DNA of 64,000 bases from Bradyrhizobium sp. AUGA SZCCT0176 (GCF_018130145.1 NZ_JAFCMB010000027.1:16835-80834), one strand, 5' to 3'; positions 34,963-43,744 are shown, numbered from the stretch's first letter. Notes: a model not told the origin generated them from the letters alone. Numbers and translations are program-made.

Positions 34963-35463
34963 ATGCCCCTTACGAGTTCGATCACGCCCTACGATCCCGA
35001 GTGGCCGCAACGGTATGCGGAGGAAGCCGAGCGATTGTCTCCTACCTTCGGATCGGCATTGCAGGAGATCCATCACGTCGGCAGCACAGCCGTGTCGGGA
35101 TTGGCGGCGAAACCTGAGATCGACATCCTGGCCGTGGTCACATCCGGCAGCGTTCCCGAGGAGTGGACCCGGGCATTTGAAGCGCTTGGCTACCGGCGCG
35201 GCGGCGACCTTTCGCAAGGCCACCATTTCTTCAAGCGGGATGTCGGCGGCGTCCGCACGCACAAGCTCCACGTTTGCCGCGAAGGCCATCCGGCCATCGC
35301 GCGAATGCTCAAATTCCGAGACCATCTTCGCCGGCATCCGGCCGATCGGTTGAGGTATCAGGAACTGAAGCTCGCCCTCGAACGCGAAAATGCCGACGGC
35401 ATTCACAAGTATCTTGCGGACAAGGCGCCGTTTATCAACTCCCTTCTCGCCGGCCTCGAGTGA
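34963..35463 (+). CDS. GrpB family protein (nucleotidyltransferase fold)
   Basis: A 166-residue GrpB/UPF0157 protein. The motif EIHHVGSTAVSGLAAKPEID, with YDPEWPQRYAEEAERL upstream, is the conserved nucleotidyltransferase-like core. The family sits in the nucleotidyltransferase superfamily and includes a C-terminal domain fused to dephospho-CoA kinase in some bacteria; its substrate is unclear. Tandem with the HNH gene, 111 bp apart. Confidence 0.9.
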   Translation: MPLTSSITPYDPEWPQRYAEEAERLSPTFGSALQEIHHVGSTAVSGLAAKPEIDILAVVTSGSVPEEWTRAFEALGYRRGGDLSQGHHFFKRDVGGVRTHKLHVCREGHPAIARMLKFRDHLRRHPADRLRYQELKLALERENADGIHKYLADKAPFINSLLAGLE

Positions 35464-35579
35464 GAACCTGCGCTAGCGCACCAGGCCGACTGGTGGCCGG
35501 CACGTCCGCGCATGCACGCTCCGTTCGGACCAAGGAACCATTGCGATTCGGCGGGCAACCGGCAATTGCGCGCTCGAAT

Positions 35580-36710
35580 TCACAACGCTTCAAGCGCGCC
35601 GCGCGATGGTGCCATCGGCAGCCATTCCGGGATACGGCGCTTCGCGATCCAATATGGTCGCCAGAGCGATTGCCAAGCGGCGCGGTCGAGCGGCGCCGTG
35701 CCCCAGTCACGCGCCCCCATGTTGACATGCGACAGGTCATGCAAGTGCAGCCACTGACGCGCCGCCCACCACAGCTCTCGCGGCACCTCTGCGTTCCCAG
35801 CGGCTTTGAGCTCGACGATATTCGGCAGCGGATCGCGATATCGCGAAGCAACGCGCAGCGTGGCAACGCGCTCCCCGTCGCGCCGAACGCTCCAGAGCCG
35901 CGAGCGATTATGCGCCAGGTTGTAGCCATAGGTGTGCAGGCAATTCCGCATGGCGTCCGCTTCTTCGGCGATAGCGACGATGGTGTCCAAGGGCAGGAAA
36001 TCATAACCGGCCACGCGACCGGTCCGGAGCCACATGTCGCTGATCGGCAGGCGACCGAGATTCACCTGCAATGCGATGAGCATTCGCCAGTCGTCTGCAG
36101 CCGCAAGGGCCGGACCGATGCGCATGTCCGGCGTCCACGGCTTGCCGATCAGCCCGTGCCCGTACGTTGCCGGCTGGCCGGAAAACCATGACCAGAGACT
36201 GATCAGCCGCAATCGGGCCGGATTCACACGCCGCTGCTCGCGGACAAGCTCGCGCGCGATCCACACCGCCGCCGCCTCATGCGCGAGATCGGCAACATCA
36301 GCCACGACCTGCAGCCAAATCGGGGCGAGCCTGGGCGAGCGCGGAAAATGGTTCGCGATCTGCCGGCGAAACAGCTCGCCGTCAGGCAAACTCCGGATCG
36401 GACGCGTGAGCGCCTCCGGCGGCACCTTTCGCAGCCACATCGGCACATCGGCCGCCACCGCCGCCTCAGCTAGACCGAGGCCATCGACGACGTGCGCGAG
36501 CGCCGGCGCGGGATCGAGCCCGGGCCGCGGGACGGCCAGCGCGAAGAGAAGCGCGGGAAAGCTCGCGGCAAGGTCCGCAATGCGCGAGTGCCGCATTGCC
36601 AGAACACGCACCTCTCCCTGGAACCGGGGATGATATCTCCGGAGCCGACGTTCAAGCAGGTCGGAGCGCGCGGCCTCCCGGCGAGGGGCCAGCAACAGAT
36701 TCGAAGTCAT
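35580..36710 (-). CDS. PcfJ-like domain protein
   Basis: A 376-residue protein. The central part IAEEADAMRNCLHTYGYNLA, followed by SRLWSVRRDGERVATLRV, matches the PcfJ-like pattern of an MxNCxxxY helix and a beta hairpin. The N-terminal 100 residues are Arg- and Leu-rich. The ATG at 36710 is chosen; upstream codons look non-coding. PcfJ-like proteins are found on conjugative elements and on chromosomes with no known function. No other mobile-element genes lie nearby. Confidence 0.62.
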   Translation of the reverse strand: MTSNLLLAPRREAARSDLLERRLRRYHPRFQGEVRVLAMRHSRIADLAASFPALLFALAVPRPGLDPAPALAHVVDGLGLAEAAVAADVPMWLRKVPPEALTRPIRSLPDGELFRRQIANHFPRSPRLAPIWLQVVADVADLAHEAAAVWIARELVREQRRVNPARLRLISLWSWFSGQPATYGHGLIGKPWTPDMRIGPALAAADDWRMLIALQVNLGRLPISDMWLRTGRVAGYDFLPLDTIVAIAEEADAMRNCLHTYGYNLAHNRSRLWSVRRDGERVATLRVASRYRDPLPNIVELKAAGNAEVPRELWWAARQWLHLHDLSHVNMGARDWGTAPLDRAAWQSLWRPYWIAKRRIPEWLPMAPSRGALEAL

Positions 36711-36975
36711 GACAACAATTCCGGAGCGCGGACTCAGAGGTCCGCAGCCAAGATTCGATCGCGTTGAGGATTTGGATGTTTCACCCGGGGTTTGAATCCC
36801 GGGACGCGCGTCAAATATCGCGTATCGAACCCGGGAAGCGCGCAGACGTAAACATGGTCGCCTCCATCGATGGCGTTGCGGAGCCGTCCCAATAGCCAGT
36901 TTTCCGCCGATGCGCAACCCGGGAATGCATCCTGCCGGCAGTTCACCTGACGCCCGGCTGGCGTCGGCCTTCCTC

Positions 36976-38544
36976 TCACCTCTCCCCTTTCAACCTGTCC
37001 GCCATTCGCTCGGCGATCGCGACCGTCGTCAGATGCGTGTTGGCGCGCGGGACTTCGGGCATGATGGAGGCGTCGATGACGCGCAGGCCTGTGCAGCCGA
37101 TCACGCGGCATTCGGGATCAACTACCGAGCGCGGGTCGTCGGCTGCGCCCATGCGGCAGGTGCCGCTGGCGTGCTGGGCGTCGCTGCACTCAGTGAACAG
37201 CCAGTCGTCGAGTTCGGCGTCGCCGAGCGCCTCGTCCATCGAGCGTCCGGTGGCGCCATACTCGACACGGTGGGCGATGTCGGTGATGGCGGGCTGCAGG
37301 CAGATCTCGCGCAGGCGGCGCGCGCCGTCGCGCATACGAATGAGATCGCTGCGGTCGGACAGCATACGCTCCTCCACCGCCGGATCGATGGTCGGGTCTG
37401 ACGTGGTGATGCGGACGTGGCCCTGGCTGAACGCCTGGTAGACCGACACCGCGATGCGGCCGCGCGCGGTGCTGGCCGTCTGATTGACGTCGCGGGCGAG
37501 GTTGCCGGCGATCATGATCATGTCGTTCTCACCGGCGCCTTGGAGGCCGGAGCTGTAGCGCAGGCAGCAATTGGTGTGCCGGTGCATCAGCGTGCCGACC
37601 TGGCCGTGCTCGCGCAGATGCAGCAGCGCATCCATGATCGGATGATCGAGCAGGTTTTCGCCGACCGGCAGGTCGGTCAGAACAGGGATGCCCAACCCTT
37701 CCAGCAATGCCGCGGGGCCGATGCCGGAGCGCTGCAGAATGGCGGGAGAGTGAATGGCACCGGCGCAGAGGATCACCTCATACTTCGCCGTGGGCGCATA
37801 TGATTTGCCGCCGATGCGAACCCGGACCGCGCGGGCGTGGAGCCGGTTGCCTTCGAATTCGATTCCTTCGACCAGGGCATCGCCGACGATCCGCAAATTC
37901 TCGCGGCCGCGCGCCGGCTCGAGGTAGCCGTCATTGGTGGAGACGCGGCGCCCGGCCTCGCTGTTGATGGCGTAGGGCGACACACCGGTGCCATCAGGCG
38001 CGTTGTGGTCGTCGCACCAGCCATAGCCGAGGCCGAGCGCGGACTGGCGCAGCGCCCGGTCCACGTTTCCCCAATCCGGCACCGGCGCGCGATACACCGG
38101 GATCGGGCCGCGATCGCCGTGATAGGCCGCGTCCGGAAAATTCTTGTCGGTCTCCAGTTTGCAGAACCAGGGCAGCATCGCGTCCCAGCCCCATCCCTCA
38201 CAGCCGCTTCTTTCCCAGCGGTCGAGATCGTCAGGCATCGCGCGGATGGCGATCTGGCCGTTGATCGTGGAACTGCCGCCCATGGCGCGCCCGCGCCACA
38301 GCAGGCGCGGCGCCTGCCGCTCGGTTCGCCTCGCCAGGAGCTTGGGCCAGCGGAAATTATCATCGCCGATGGCGCGCATCGGGTTCGGGATCTGGATGTG
38401 CTCCGGCGTGTCGGCGGTGCGAAAATCCTGCCCGGCCTCGAGCAGCAGCACGCGATGGGCGGGGTCCTCGCTGAGGCGCGCGGCCAGCGTGGCGCCGGCG
38501 GAGCCGCCGCCGATGATGATCGTGTCGTATTCTTCGTCAATCAT
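36976..38544 (-). CDS. GMC-family FAD oxidoreductase
   Basis: A 522-residue glucose-methanol-choline oxidoreductase. The ADP-binding motif TIIIGGGSAGATLAARL is at the N terminus. The first GMC signature GGSSTINGQIAIRA follows near residue 90, and the C-terminal active-site region is HASGTCRMG with NTHLTTVAIAERMAD. Such enzymes oxidise primary alcohols, for example to aldehydes. It is the last gene of a minus-strand operon with the NHL and M20 genes, 16 bp after the NHL gene. Confidence 0.93.
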   Translation of the reverse strand: MIDEEYDTIIIGGGSAGATLAARLSEDPAHRVLLLEAGQDFRTADTPEHIQIPNPMRAIGDDNFRWPKLLARRTERQAPRLLWRGRAMGGSSTINGQIAIRAMPDDLDRWERSGCEGWGWDAMLPWFCKLETDKNFPDAAYHGDRGPIPVYRAPVPDWGNVDRALRQSALGLGYGWCDDHNAPDGTGVSPYAINSEAGRRVSTNDGYLEPARGRENLRIVGDALVEGIEFEGNRLHARAVRVRIGGKSYAPTAKYEVILCAGAIHSPAILQRSGIGPAALLEGLGIPVLTDLPVGENLLDHPIMDALLHLREHGQVGTLMHRHTNCCLRYSSGLQGAGENDMIMIAGNLARDVNQTASTARGRIAVSVYQAFSQGHVRITTSDPTIDPAVEERMLSDRSDLIRMRDGARRLREICLQPAITDIAHRVEYGATGRSMDEALGDAELDDWLFTECSDAQHASGTCRMGAADDPRSVVDPECRVIGCTGLRVIDASIMPEVPRANTHLTTVAIAERMADRLKGER

Positions 38545-38560
38545 GCGCTTTCACCGGCAG

Positions 38561-39430
38561 TCATTCCCTCACATATTTCTGGATGCGCCAGTTCAGCGTG
38601 TCGGCGACGAAGATCTCATCGCGCGGGCTCACAGCGATGTAATGGGCTTCACCATACTTACCGAGCGTTTTGCCCTGCCCTGCGCCTGATATCATCCCCA
38701 CCACCTTGCCGTTCAGATCGAGCTTCATGATCTGGCCGGTGTGACCGGCCGCCAGCCAGATGTGCTGATCGTCGCCCATGAACAGCCCGCAAGGCGCGCC
38801 GGGATGCTGCGAGCAGCGGATGTAATTGCCGTCGGCGTCGAACACCTGGATGCGCTCGTTCCTGCGGTCGGCGATGTAGAGCAGCCCTTGCGCGTCGAAC
38901 ACCAGGCAGTGCGGCAGGTCGAATTCACCGGGCCCCTTGCCGTTGCCACCCCAGGTCTTGATGAAATTGCCGTCAGGATCGAACTTGATCACGCACGACG
39001 TGCCCTTGCCGTGCCCTTGCAGCACGAAGATGTCGCCGGTCGGGCCGACCACCGCCTCGTTCGGTTCGTGGAACAGTCGCAGGTGCCCGAACGGATGCCA
39101 CTCGCCGGTGTGGCCCTTGACGCCGAGCACCATTTCCAGCCGACCGGACGGATTGAACTTGTAGACCCGGTTCGCCGCAACGTCGGTTGCCCAGATATTA
39201 TCCTGCGCGTCGATCCGCAGGCCGTGCGAGCGTTCGAACATGCCCTCGCCGAACCCGCGGATGAAATGGCCGTCGGGATCGAATTCCATCAGCGGCATCA
39301 GCCCGCGATGGATGACGAAGATGTTGCCTTTGGAATTGAAGGCAACGCCCGACGTGCCGCGAAAATTCATGCCCGGCGGCAGCTTGAACGATTCGGCAAC
39401 CGCGACGTAGGGAAGTGGTGGGGATTCCAT
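38561..39430 (-). CDS. NHL-repeat protein, amidating-lyase-like (second copy)
   Basis: A 289-residue NHL propeller of the same class as the protein at 33108. It has blade motifs such as GDIFVLQGHGKGTSCVIKFD and GLLYIADRRNERIQVFDADG. Three histidines, His69 (SHGLRID), His164 (LPHCLVFD) and His263 (AHYIAVS), sit at corresponding blade starts. No signal peptide is seen. It lies between an M20 amidohydrolase and a GMC oxidoreductase, with gaps of 43 and 16 bp, so the three are probably one transcript. Confidence 0.8.
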   Translation of the reverse strand: MESPPLPYVAVAESFKLPPGMNFRGTSGVAFNSKGNIFVIHRGLMPLMEFDPDGHFIRGFGEGMFERSHGLRIDAQDNIWATDVAANRVYKFNPSGRLEMVLGVKGHTGEWHPFGHLRLFHEPNEAVVGPTGDIFVLQGHGKGTSCVIKFDPDGNFIKTWGGNGKGPGEFDLPHCLVFDAQGLLYIADRRNERIQVFDADGNYIRCSQHPGAPCGLFMGDDQHIWLAAGHTGQIMKLDLNGKVVGMISGAGQGKTLGKYGEAHYIAVSPRDEIFVADTLNWRIQKYVRE

Positions 39431-39473
39431 TCGCGCCGCCCCTCATGCGAAAAGTTCGCTCGCCAGGGCCCGC

Positions 39474-40892
39474 TCAACCCAACGACATATCCAGCGGCGG
39501 CGCGACGTTATCCGGCAGCGGACAGACATAGGGCGTGCGGGCGGTGCGCTTCTTGAGGTCGGCTTTCGCGGCTGCGATCAGCTCCGGCTCGCCCAGCGCC
39601 TGGACACCGAGCGCGGCCATCGCCTTGGCGGCCTGCACCATGGCCTTGTGGGCATGCGGGCTCTTGCCCTGGGCGACGATCTGCCAGGTGTGAAACGGCG
39701 TTCCGATGGCGACCGTCGGGGCGTGGACCTGAACGGTCGGGACCACCCAGCTGACATCGCCGACATCGGTCGAGCCGATCTGGGGATTGCGTTTGGCATC
39801 CAGCGGCACGATGAAATCGGCCAGCGGCCGGTCGGTCGGATCCATGCCGATCGAATGATAGACGGAGGCGATGTCCTTGTCGGTCAGGGTTGCGCGTATC
39901 TTCGCAGCGAATTCCTTGTCCGCCTCGTCGAAATGCGGGGGGCCGAGATCCGTCATGATGCGGTGCAGGGTTTGCTCGAGCGGGGTGTTGTCCAGAACAT
40001 TGGAGACGGCGGAAATGATCCGCATCTCCACACTTGTTTCGGTCATCAGCGCGGCGCCTTGCGCGATCTTGTGAACGCGCCCCACCAGCGCGTTCATCCC
40101 GGGCAGGTCGCGGTCGCGGATCGAATAGCGCACGCGGGCGTGGGCCTGCACCACGTTGGGGGCAATGCCGCCGGTGTCGAGCAGCGCGTAATGCACGCGG
40201 GCTTCGCTCGGCATGTGCTCGCGCATGTAGTTGACGCCGACATTCATCAGCTCCACGGCGTCGAGCGCGCTGCGGCCGAGATGCGGCGAGACCGCGGCGT
40301 GCGAGGCGCGCCCGGTGAAGATGAAATCGGCGCGGGTGTTGGCGAGCGACGGCGTCACCGCGACTTCCCAGAAACTGTTGGGGTGCCAGGTGATGGCGAT
40401 GTCGGCATCATCGAAGGCGCCCGAGCGCACCATGAAGGTTTTCGCCGCACCGCCTTCTTCGGCGGGGCAGCCGTAATAACGCACGCGCCCGGGCGTCTTG
40501 CTCGCGGCAAGCCAATCCTTGACGGCGGTGGCAGCGAGCAGTGCCGCCGAACCCAGCAGATTGTGACCGCAGCCATGGCCATGGCCGCCGGTCTCGATGG
40601 GGCGATGTTCCGCGACGCCCGCCTCCTGGCTGAGACCGGGCAGCGCATCATATTCGCCAAGGAAGGCGATCACGGGACCGCCCTCGCCCCATTCGCCCAT
40701 CAGGGCGGTGGGAATATCGGCGACATTCTCGGTGATGCGGAAACCCTGATGGCGCAGTTCGGCCAGATGTTCGGCGGCAGAGCGCGCCTCGGTGTAGCAG
40801 ACCTCGGGCATCGCCCAGACCCTGTCGGCCAAATCGATGAAGCGCGGCTTGATGACGTCAATGCCCCGCCAGATGTCGCTGCGATTGTCCAT
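39474..40892 (-). CDS. M20-family amidohydrolase (AbgB-like)
   Basis: A 472-residue metal-dependent amidohydrolase. The metal site has GGHGHGCGHNLLGSAALLAA, the catalytic glutamate is in GCPAEEGGAAK, and a dimerisation/lid domain follows. The N-terminal region HLAELRHQGFRITENVADIP is typical of the AbgB/IAA-amino-acid hydrolase branch, which cleaves N-acyl amino acids such as p-aminobenzoyl-glutamate. It is the first gene of the M20-NHL-GMC operon. Confidence 0.92.
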   Translation of the reverse strand: MDNRSDIWRGIDVIKPRFIDLADRVWAMPEVCYTEARSAAEHLAELRHQGFRITENVADIPTALMGEWGEGGPVIAFLGEYDALPGLSQEAGVAEHRPIETGGHGHGCGHNLLGSAALLAATAVKDWLAASKTPGRVRYYGCPAEEGGAAKTFMVRSGAFDDADIAITWHPNSFWEVAVTPSLANTRADFIFTGRASHAAVSPHLGRSALDAVELMNVGVNYMREHMPSEARVHYALLDTGGIAPNVVQAHARVRYSIRDRDLPGMNALVGRVHKIAQGAALMTETSVEMRIISAVSNVLDNTPLEQTLHRIMTDLGPPHFDEADKEFAAKIRATLTDKDIASVYHSIGMDPTDRPLADFIVPLDAKRNPQIGSTDVGDVSWVVPTVQVHAPTVAIGTPFHTWQIVAQGKSPHAHKAMVQAAKAMAALGVQALGEPELIAAAKADLKKRTARTPYVCPLPDNVAPPLDMSLG

Positions 40893-41011
40893 GCTACGGT
40901 CCCCGATCGTTGTTTGGATGAAATCGTATCAGCTTCGCCTGACCCGGCCTAGCGCCGGGCGGGTGACCTGCCATGCGGCTGGCGAGGCATACATGCGCCA
41001 GCGATCTCGCG

Positions 41012-41390
41012 ACGCGATGCGTCCGAGCTTTGGCAGAAACTTCCCGCCCTAAATACAGAGGGCGCAGGGAAGACCGGGTGCGCGCTGCACCCGCGGTCCC
41101 GTGTGCGGTTTGCACTAAGTAGGCTGCACACGAGCATACAGGGCAGCGGAGAACACCCGGCCTTCCCTGCGCAATGGCTTTACGGCTTATGCCGCGCTCT
41201 CCCCGGAGACGAGTTCTTGGTTGACTCCGTCGCTGCCGTTCGGCTCTCGCCTACCCGACAGCTTGACACCTGCAACGGGTGCCAGGACCACACGGTTTTG
41301 CCGTACGCTAATCCACGCCATCGTCTCAGCGTAAACCAGCGTCCACCGCAACCCGTCCAACGTCCGTGACGACGGCCGACGCCCTTCTGA
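41012..41390. repeat. Dispersed structured element, copy A, in a 748 bp gene-free gap
   Basis: The gap 40893-41640 holds no convincing gene and is dominated by this element. From about 41012 to 41200 it matches 63800-64000. Its core has 18-base inverted arms, CGCAGGGAAGACCGGGTG (41063-41080) and CACCCGGCCTTCCCTGCG (41154-41171), with one mismatch. Inside are a GACC-GGGTGC/GCACCC-GGTC hairpin and a CGTGTGC/GCACACG stem. A CGGC-TTAT-GCCG hairpin follows near 41195. Homology past 41200 cannot be tested because copy B runs out of the window; the right end is approximate. Confidence 0.8.
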
Positions 41391-41492
41391 GGAGGACGGG
41401 ATGGGCGAATATATGCACCTGATTCTGCTTCTGGTAAACAGAAATATTTTTCATTTCAGGGCTTGACACGATTTCTGAAAACCGAAAATGAT

Positions 41493-41507
41493 TTGCCCGT
41501 CGGGCAA
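41493..41507. repeat. TTGCCCGTCGGGCAA palindrome
   Basis: A 15-base palindrome with a single central T, in the A/T-rich region 134 bases upstream of the cysteine-dioxygenase-like gene. Nearby TTGACACGATTTCTGAAAAC may include a promoter -35 hexamer, but no clear -10 was found. Confidence 0.5.
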
Positions 41508-41640
41508 CACGGAGGTATCCCCACACACCCATCAAGCGCAGGTCGGCTTCTTGCAGACCCGGAGCAGACATTGAGTTTCGCAGCGAACGTCGTAAACTTC
41601 GTCCGGATTGCAACGCCTTGAAACCCTGGAGGTAGATGCA

Positions 41641-42237
41641 ATGACCCTCGACCAGTATGTGCGTGACCTGCGGGAGATTACTGCTCAGCATTCTGATCCA
41701 GTTGAAATCACGGACCTAGTTGTACCGCTCGCCAAGAAATTTGCGCAATCGCCGGAACTACGCCGCCCCGAATATCGTGAATGCGATGCCGAGCAAGGCT
41801 TCGGCGTTCACATGCTCCATGAAGAGCCCAATCACGATCTGGCCGTTTTCCTGGTATCGTGGCTGCCTAACCGCGGCACCACCCCGCACAACCACAAAAC
41901 CTGGGCCGTGGTGGTCGGTATCGAAGGCCAGGAACAAGAGATCAACTACGACCGGCGCGATGACGGTGGCAAGCCCGGCTATGCCGACCTGAAGCGCAGC
42001 GGTGAACAAGTGATGACCGCTGGTGACACTGCCTGTTGTTATCCTGAACACATACATAGCGTCCGGAACGTTGGAACAGGCATCTCGATGTCGCTGCACA
42101 CTTACGGCCGGCACATCAACTACACTGGACGCTCCGAGTTTGATGTAGAGCGCAAACTTGAGAAGCCCTACGTGATCAGGGTCGCCGACGACGGGTACGC
42201 GCGGACGCAGGTCCTGACCAAACGAAGAATAAGTTAG
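41641..42237 (+). CDS. Cysteine-dioxygenase-like cupin
   Basis: A 198-residue cupin thiol dioxygenase. The iron ligands fit His83 and His85 in TPHNHKTW and His137 or His139 in PEHIHSVRN. The S-x-H-x-Y triad of cysteine dioxygenases is present as SLHTY (151-155). The position that holds the cofactor cysteine in the mammalian enzyme is occupied by Val90, so no Cys-Tyr crosslink is expected. Substrate could be cysteine or a related thiol such as 3-mercaptopropionate. The ATG follows GGAGGT 8 bases upstream. Confidence 0.78.
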   Translation: MTLDQYVRDLREITAQHSDPVEITDLVVPLAKKFAQSPELRRPEYRECDAEQGFGVHMLHEEPNHDLAVFLVSWLPNRGTTPHNHKTWAVVVGIEGQEQEINYDRRDDGGKPGYADLKRSGEQVMTAGDTACCYPEHIHSVRNVGTGISMSLHTYGRHINYTGRSEFDVERKLEKPYVIRVADDGYARTQVLTKRRIS

Positions 42238-42408
42238 AGTTCCGCTTCTGGCACTTTCGGACCTGGATTGCCGAGCCATAACCGAGCGGTAATGGGACCT
42301 GGAGTGCCAGCGTTACCGTTGCGGGCCAGGATGACCTGACCAACATGATTGCAGCGGCGAGCCAAAGCATCACGAGCGGAGTGTTGTCAGCCAACAACCG
42401 CGAGGAGC

Positions 42409-42834
42409 CTACTTGCCATCGTTCCAGATATCGGTCGTCATTTTCCAGTCATTTCCGATCTTTTCCCAAACTACAACATACTTCCCGCTCACTTCCTGTG
42501 GCGTCGGGCCCTTCGTCTTCAGGCTGAAATTCCCGATCTCGCGTGCCGCAGAGGGGCCGAGCGGCTTGACGTCCAGCACTGTGAGTTTCGGATCGCCAAC
42601 TTGTTCGGCCATGCTTTTCCACATTGCCTCGATCGCCGCTCGTCCCTGCACCATCGCAGCACCGGGCGGAAGTGCGATGGCATCAGCGGTATAGAATGAT
42701 GCGATCCCGGCGAAATCCGCCTTGTTGAAGAATTCGATCCATTTGGCGTTTGTCGCCTCGATTTCCGCCTTCTGTGCCGACGCAGGTCCGATCAACGCCA
42801 GCACGAATGCAATCACCTGTGCCATCCTGCTCAT
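42409..42834 (-). CDS. Secreted YybH/SgcJ-type NTF2-like protein
   Basis: A 141-residue protein with a signal peptide (MSRMAQVIAFVLALIGPASA) and a DUF4440-like domain: NAKWIEFFNKADFAGIASFY, MVQGRAAIEAMWKSM and GKYVVVWEKIGNDWKMTTDIW. The chosen ATG at 42834 has GGAG 6 bases upstream; three earlier in-frame ATGs are less likely. It is the same fold class as the protein at 1044 but not closely similar. Its function is unknown. Confidence 0.82.
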   Translation of the reverse strand: MSRMAQVIAFVLALIGPASAQKAEIEATNAKWIEFFNKADFAGIASFYTADAIALPPGAAMVQGRAAIEAMWKSMAEQVGDPKLTVLDVKPLGPSAAREIGNFSLKTKGPTPQEVSGKYVVVWEKIGNDWKMTTDIWNDGK

Positions 42835-43276
42835 GATCATCTCCATTTTTTGAATGCAATTCCCCGGTCGGTTCGCGCATCTCGGCTTCCGCTCCGATAC
42901 TGCGTGCATGCCGATCGGCAGCAATTTTACCGCACGAGCATGCCCCTGAGACGCGCCCTATTGGGTTACCCCTGGGCGACGCGGCCGCCCAGGACAGCGG
43001 CGGAAACGAACGAAAGCCCGCGCCTCGCAGTGTCCACTCAATTCACAACATCATCCCCGTTAACCATACCTATATACGATGGTGTGAATTGACATCATCG
43101 AAAAAATTTTAATCGAGAGTCGCAAATCGAACCGACCGCCCCGTTTTCGCAGGGCACAGTGGTGCGGGGCTGGATTGAAGCTCATCAAAAAAGCAGATCG
43201 AACACGGAGCGTGAGCTCTCGTGACGCAAGCGAGCGTCTCGGGAAAGGGCTTTCGCTTGAGAAAGGTGATGCCGCA
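42835..43276. other. 442 bp gene-free region upstream of the phasin gene
   Basis: No convincing gene. It has an A/T-rich stretch around 43040-43115. An inverted repeat of 15 bases with one mismatch (43038-43052 and 43078-43092) is placed about 185 bases upstream of the phasin start. A TTGACA at 43089-43094 could be a -35 hexamer, but no good -10 follows at normal spacing. Confidence 0.6.
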
Positions 43277-43744
43277 GTGAGTGAAAGCGAAACGAAAATT
43301 GTACCGAACGGAACGAATGTATTCGGGATGCCGCTGTTGGAACTCCCGAAGATCGCGTTGCCTGGCGTGAGCTTCGAGCTGGCCGAGCAGGGTTTTGCCC
43401 GCGCGCGGGAAGGTTGCGAGAAGATGATGGTCGCGTCAAAGGGGATGACGGACGCGCTGCGCGAGAGCTATTCGAGCAACGCCAGAAGCACCACCGACTA
43501 CGGGCTGAAGGTGCTCGAAATCTCAAACGCCAATGCCGCCTCCGCGATCGATTTCTTCGTCAATCTGCTGGGCAGCAAATCCGTTTCGGATGTCTTTACC
43601 TTATCTGCGTCGCAGGCGCGCAAGACCTTCGACGCCGCATCCGGCCAGAACAAGGAATTGCTGGCCCTTGCCCAGAAGCTTGCGACGGAAACGGGTGAGC
43701 CGATCAGAGATCACTTCACCAAGATTCTCCACAAAGCCGGCTAA
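43277..43744 (+). CDS. Phasin family protein
   Basis: A 155-residue mostly helical protein with the phasin pattern AEQGFARAREGCEKMMVASK, ARSTTDYGLKVLEISNANAA and IDFFVNLLGSKSVSDVFTLS. Phasins coat polyhydroxyalkanoate granules. The GTG at 43277 has an AAAGG ribosome site about 10 bases upstream and gives a natural N terminus; the frame is open back to a TTG at 43175, which would add 34 charged residues. No PHA synthase is in the window. Confidence 0.88.
   Translation: MSESETKIVPNGTNVFGMPLLELPKIALPGVSFELAEQGFARAREGCEKMMVASKGMTDALRESYSSNARSTTDYGLKVLEISNANAASAIDFFVNLLGSKSVSDVFTLSASQARKTFDAASGQNKELLALAQKLATETGEPIRDHFTKILHKAG

Noticed and set aside
36734..37111. Minus-strand frame ending NWLLGRLRNAIDGGDHVYVCALPGF
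   Set aside because: It begins inside the GMC oxidoreductase gene and lacks a ribosome site. The C-terminal part looks protein-like, but there is too little to support a gene.
40893..41640. Possible insertion sequence or integron remnant
   Set aside because: There are inverted arms, but no transposase frame, no flanking target duplication and no attC-like core was found.
41326..41691. Minus-strand frame upstream of the cysteine-dioxygenase-like gene
   Set aside because: It runs into the dispersed element and overlaps the well-supported start of the plus-strand gene.
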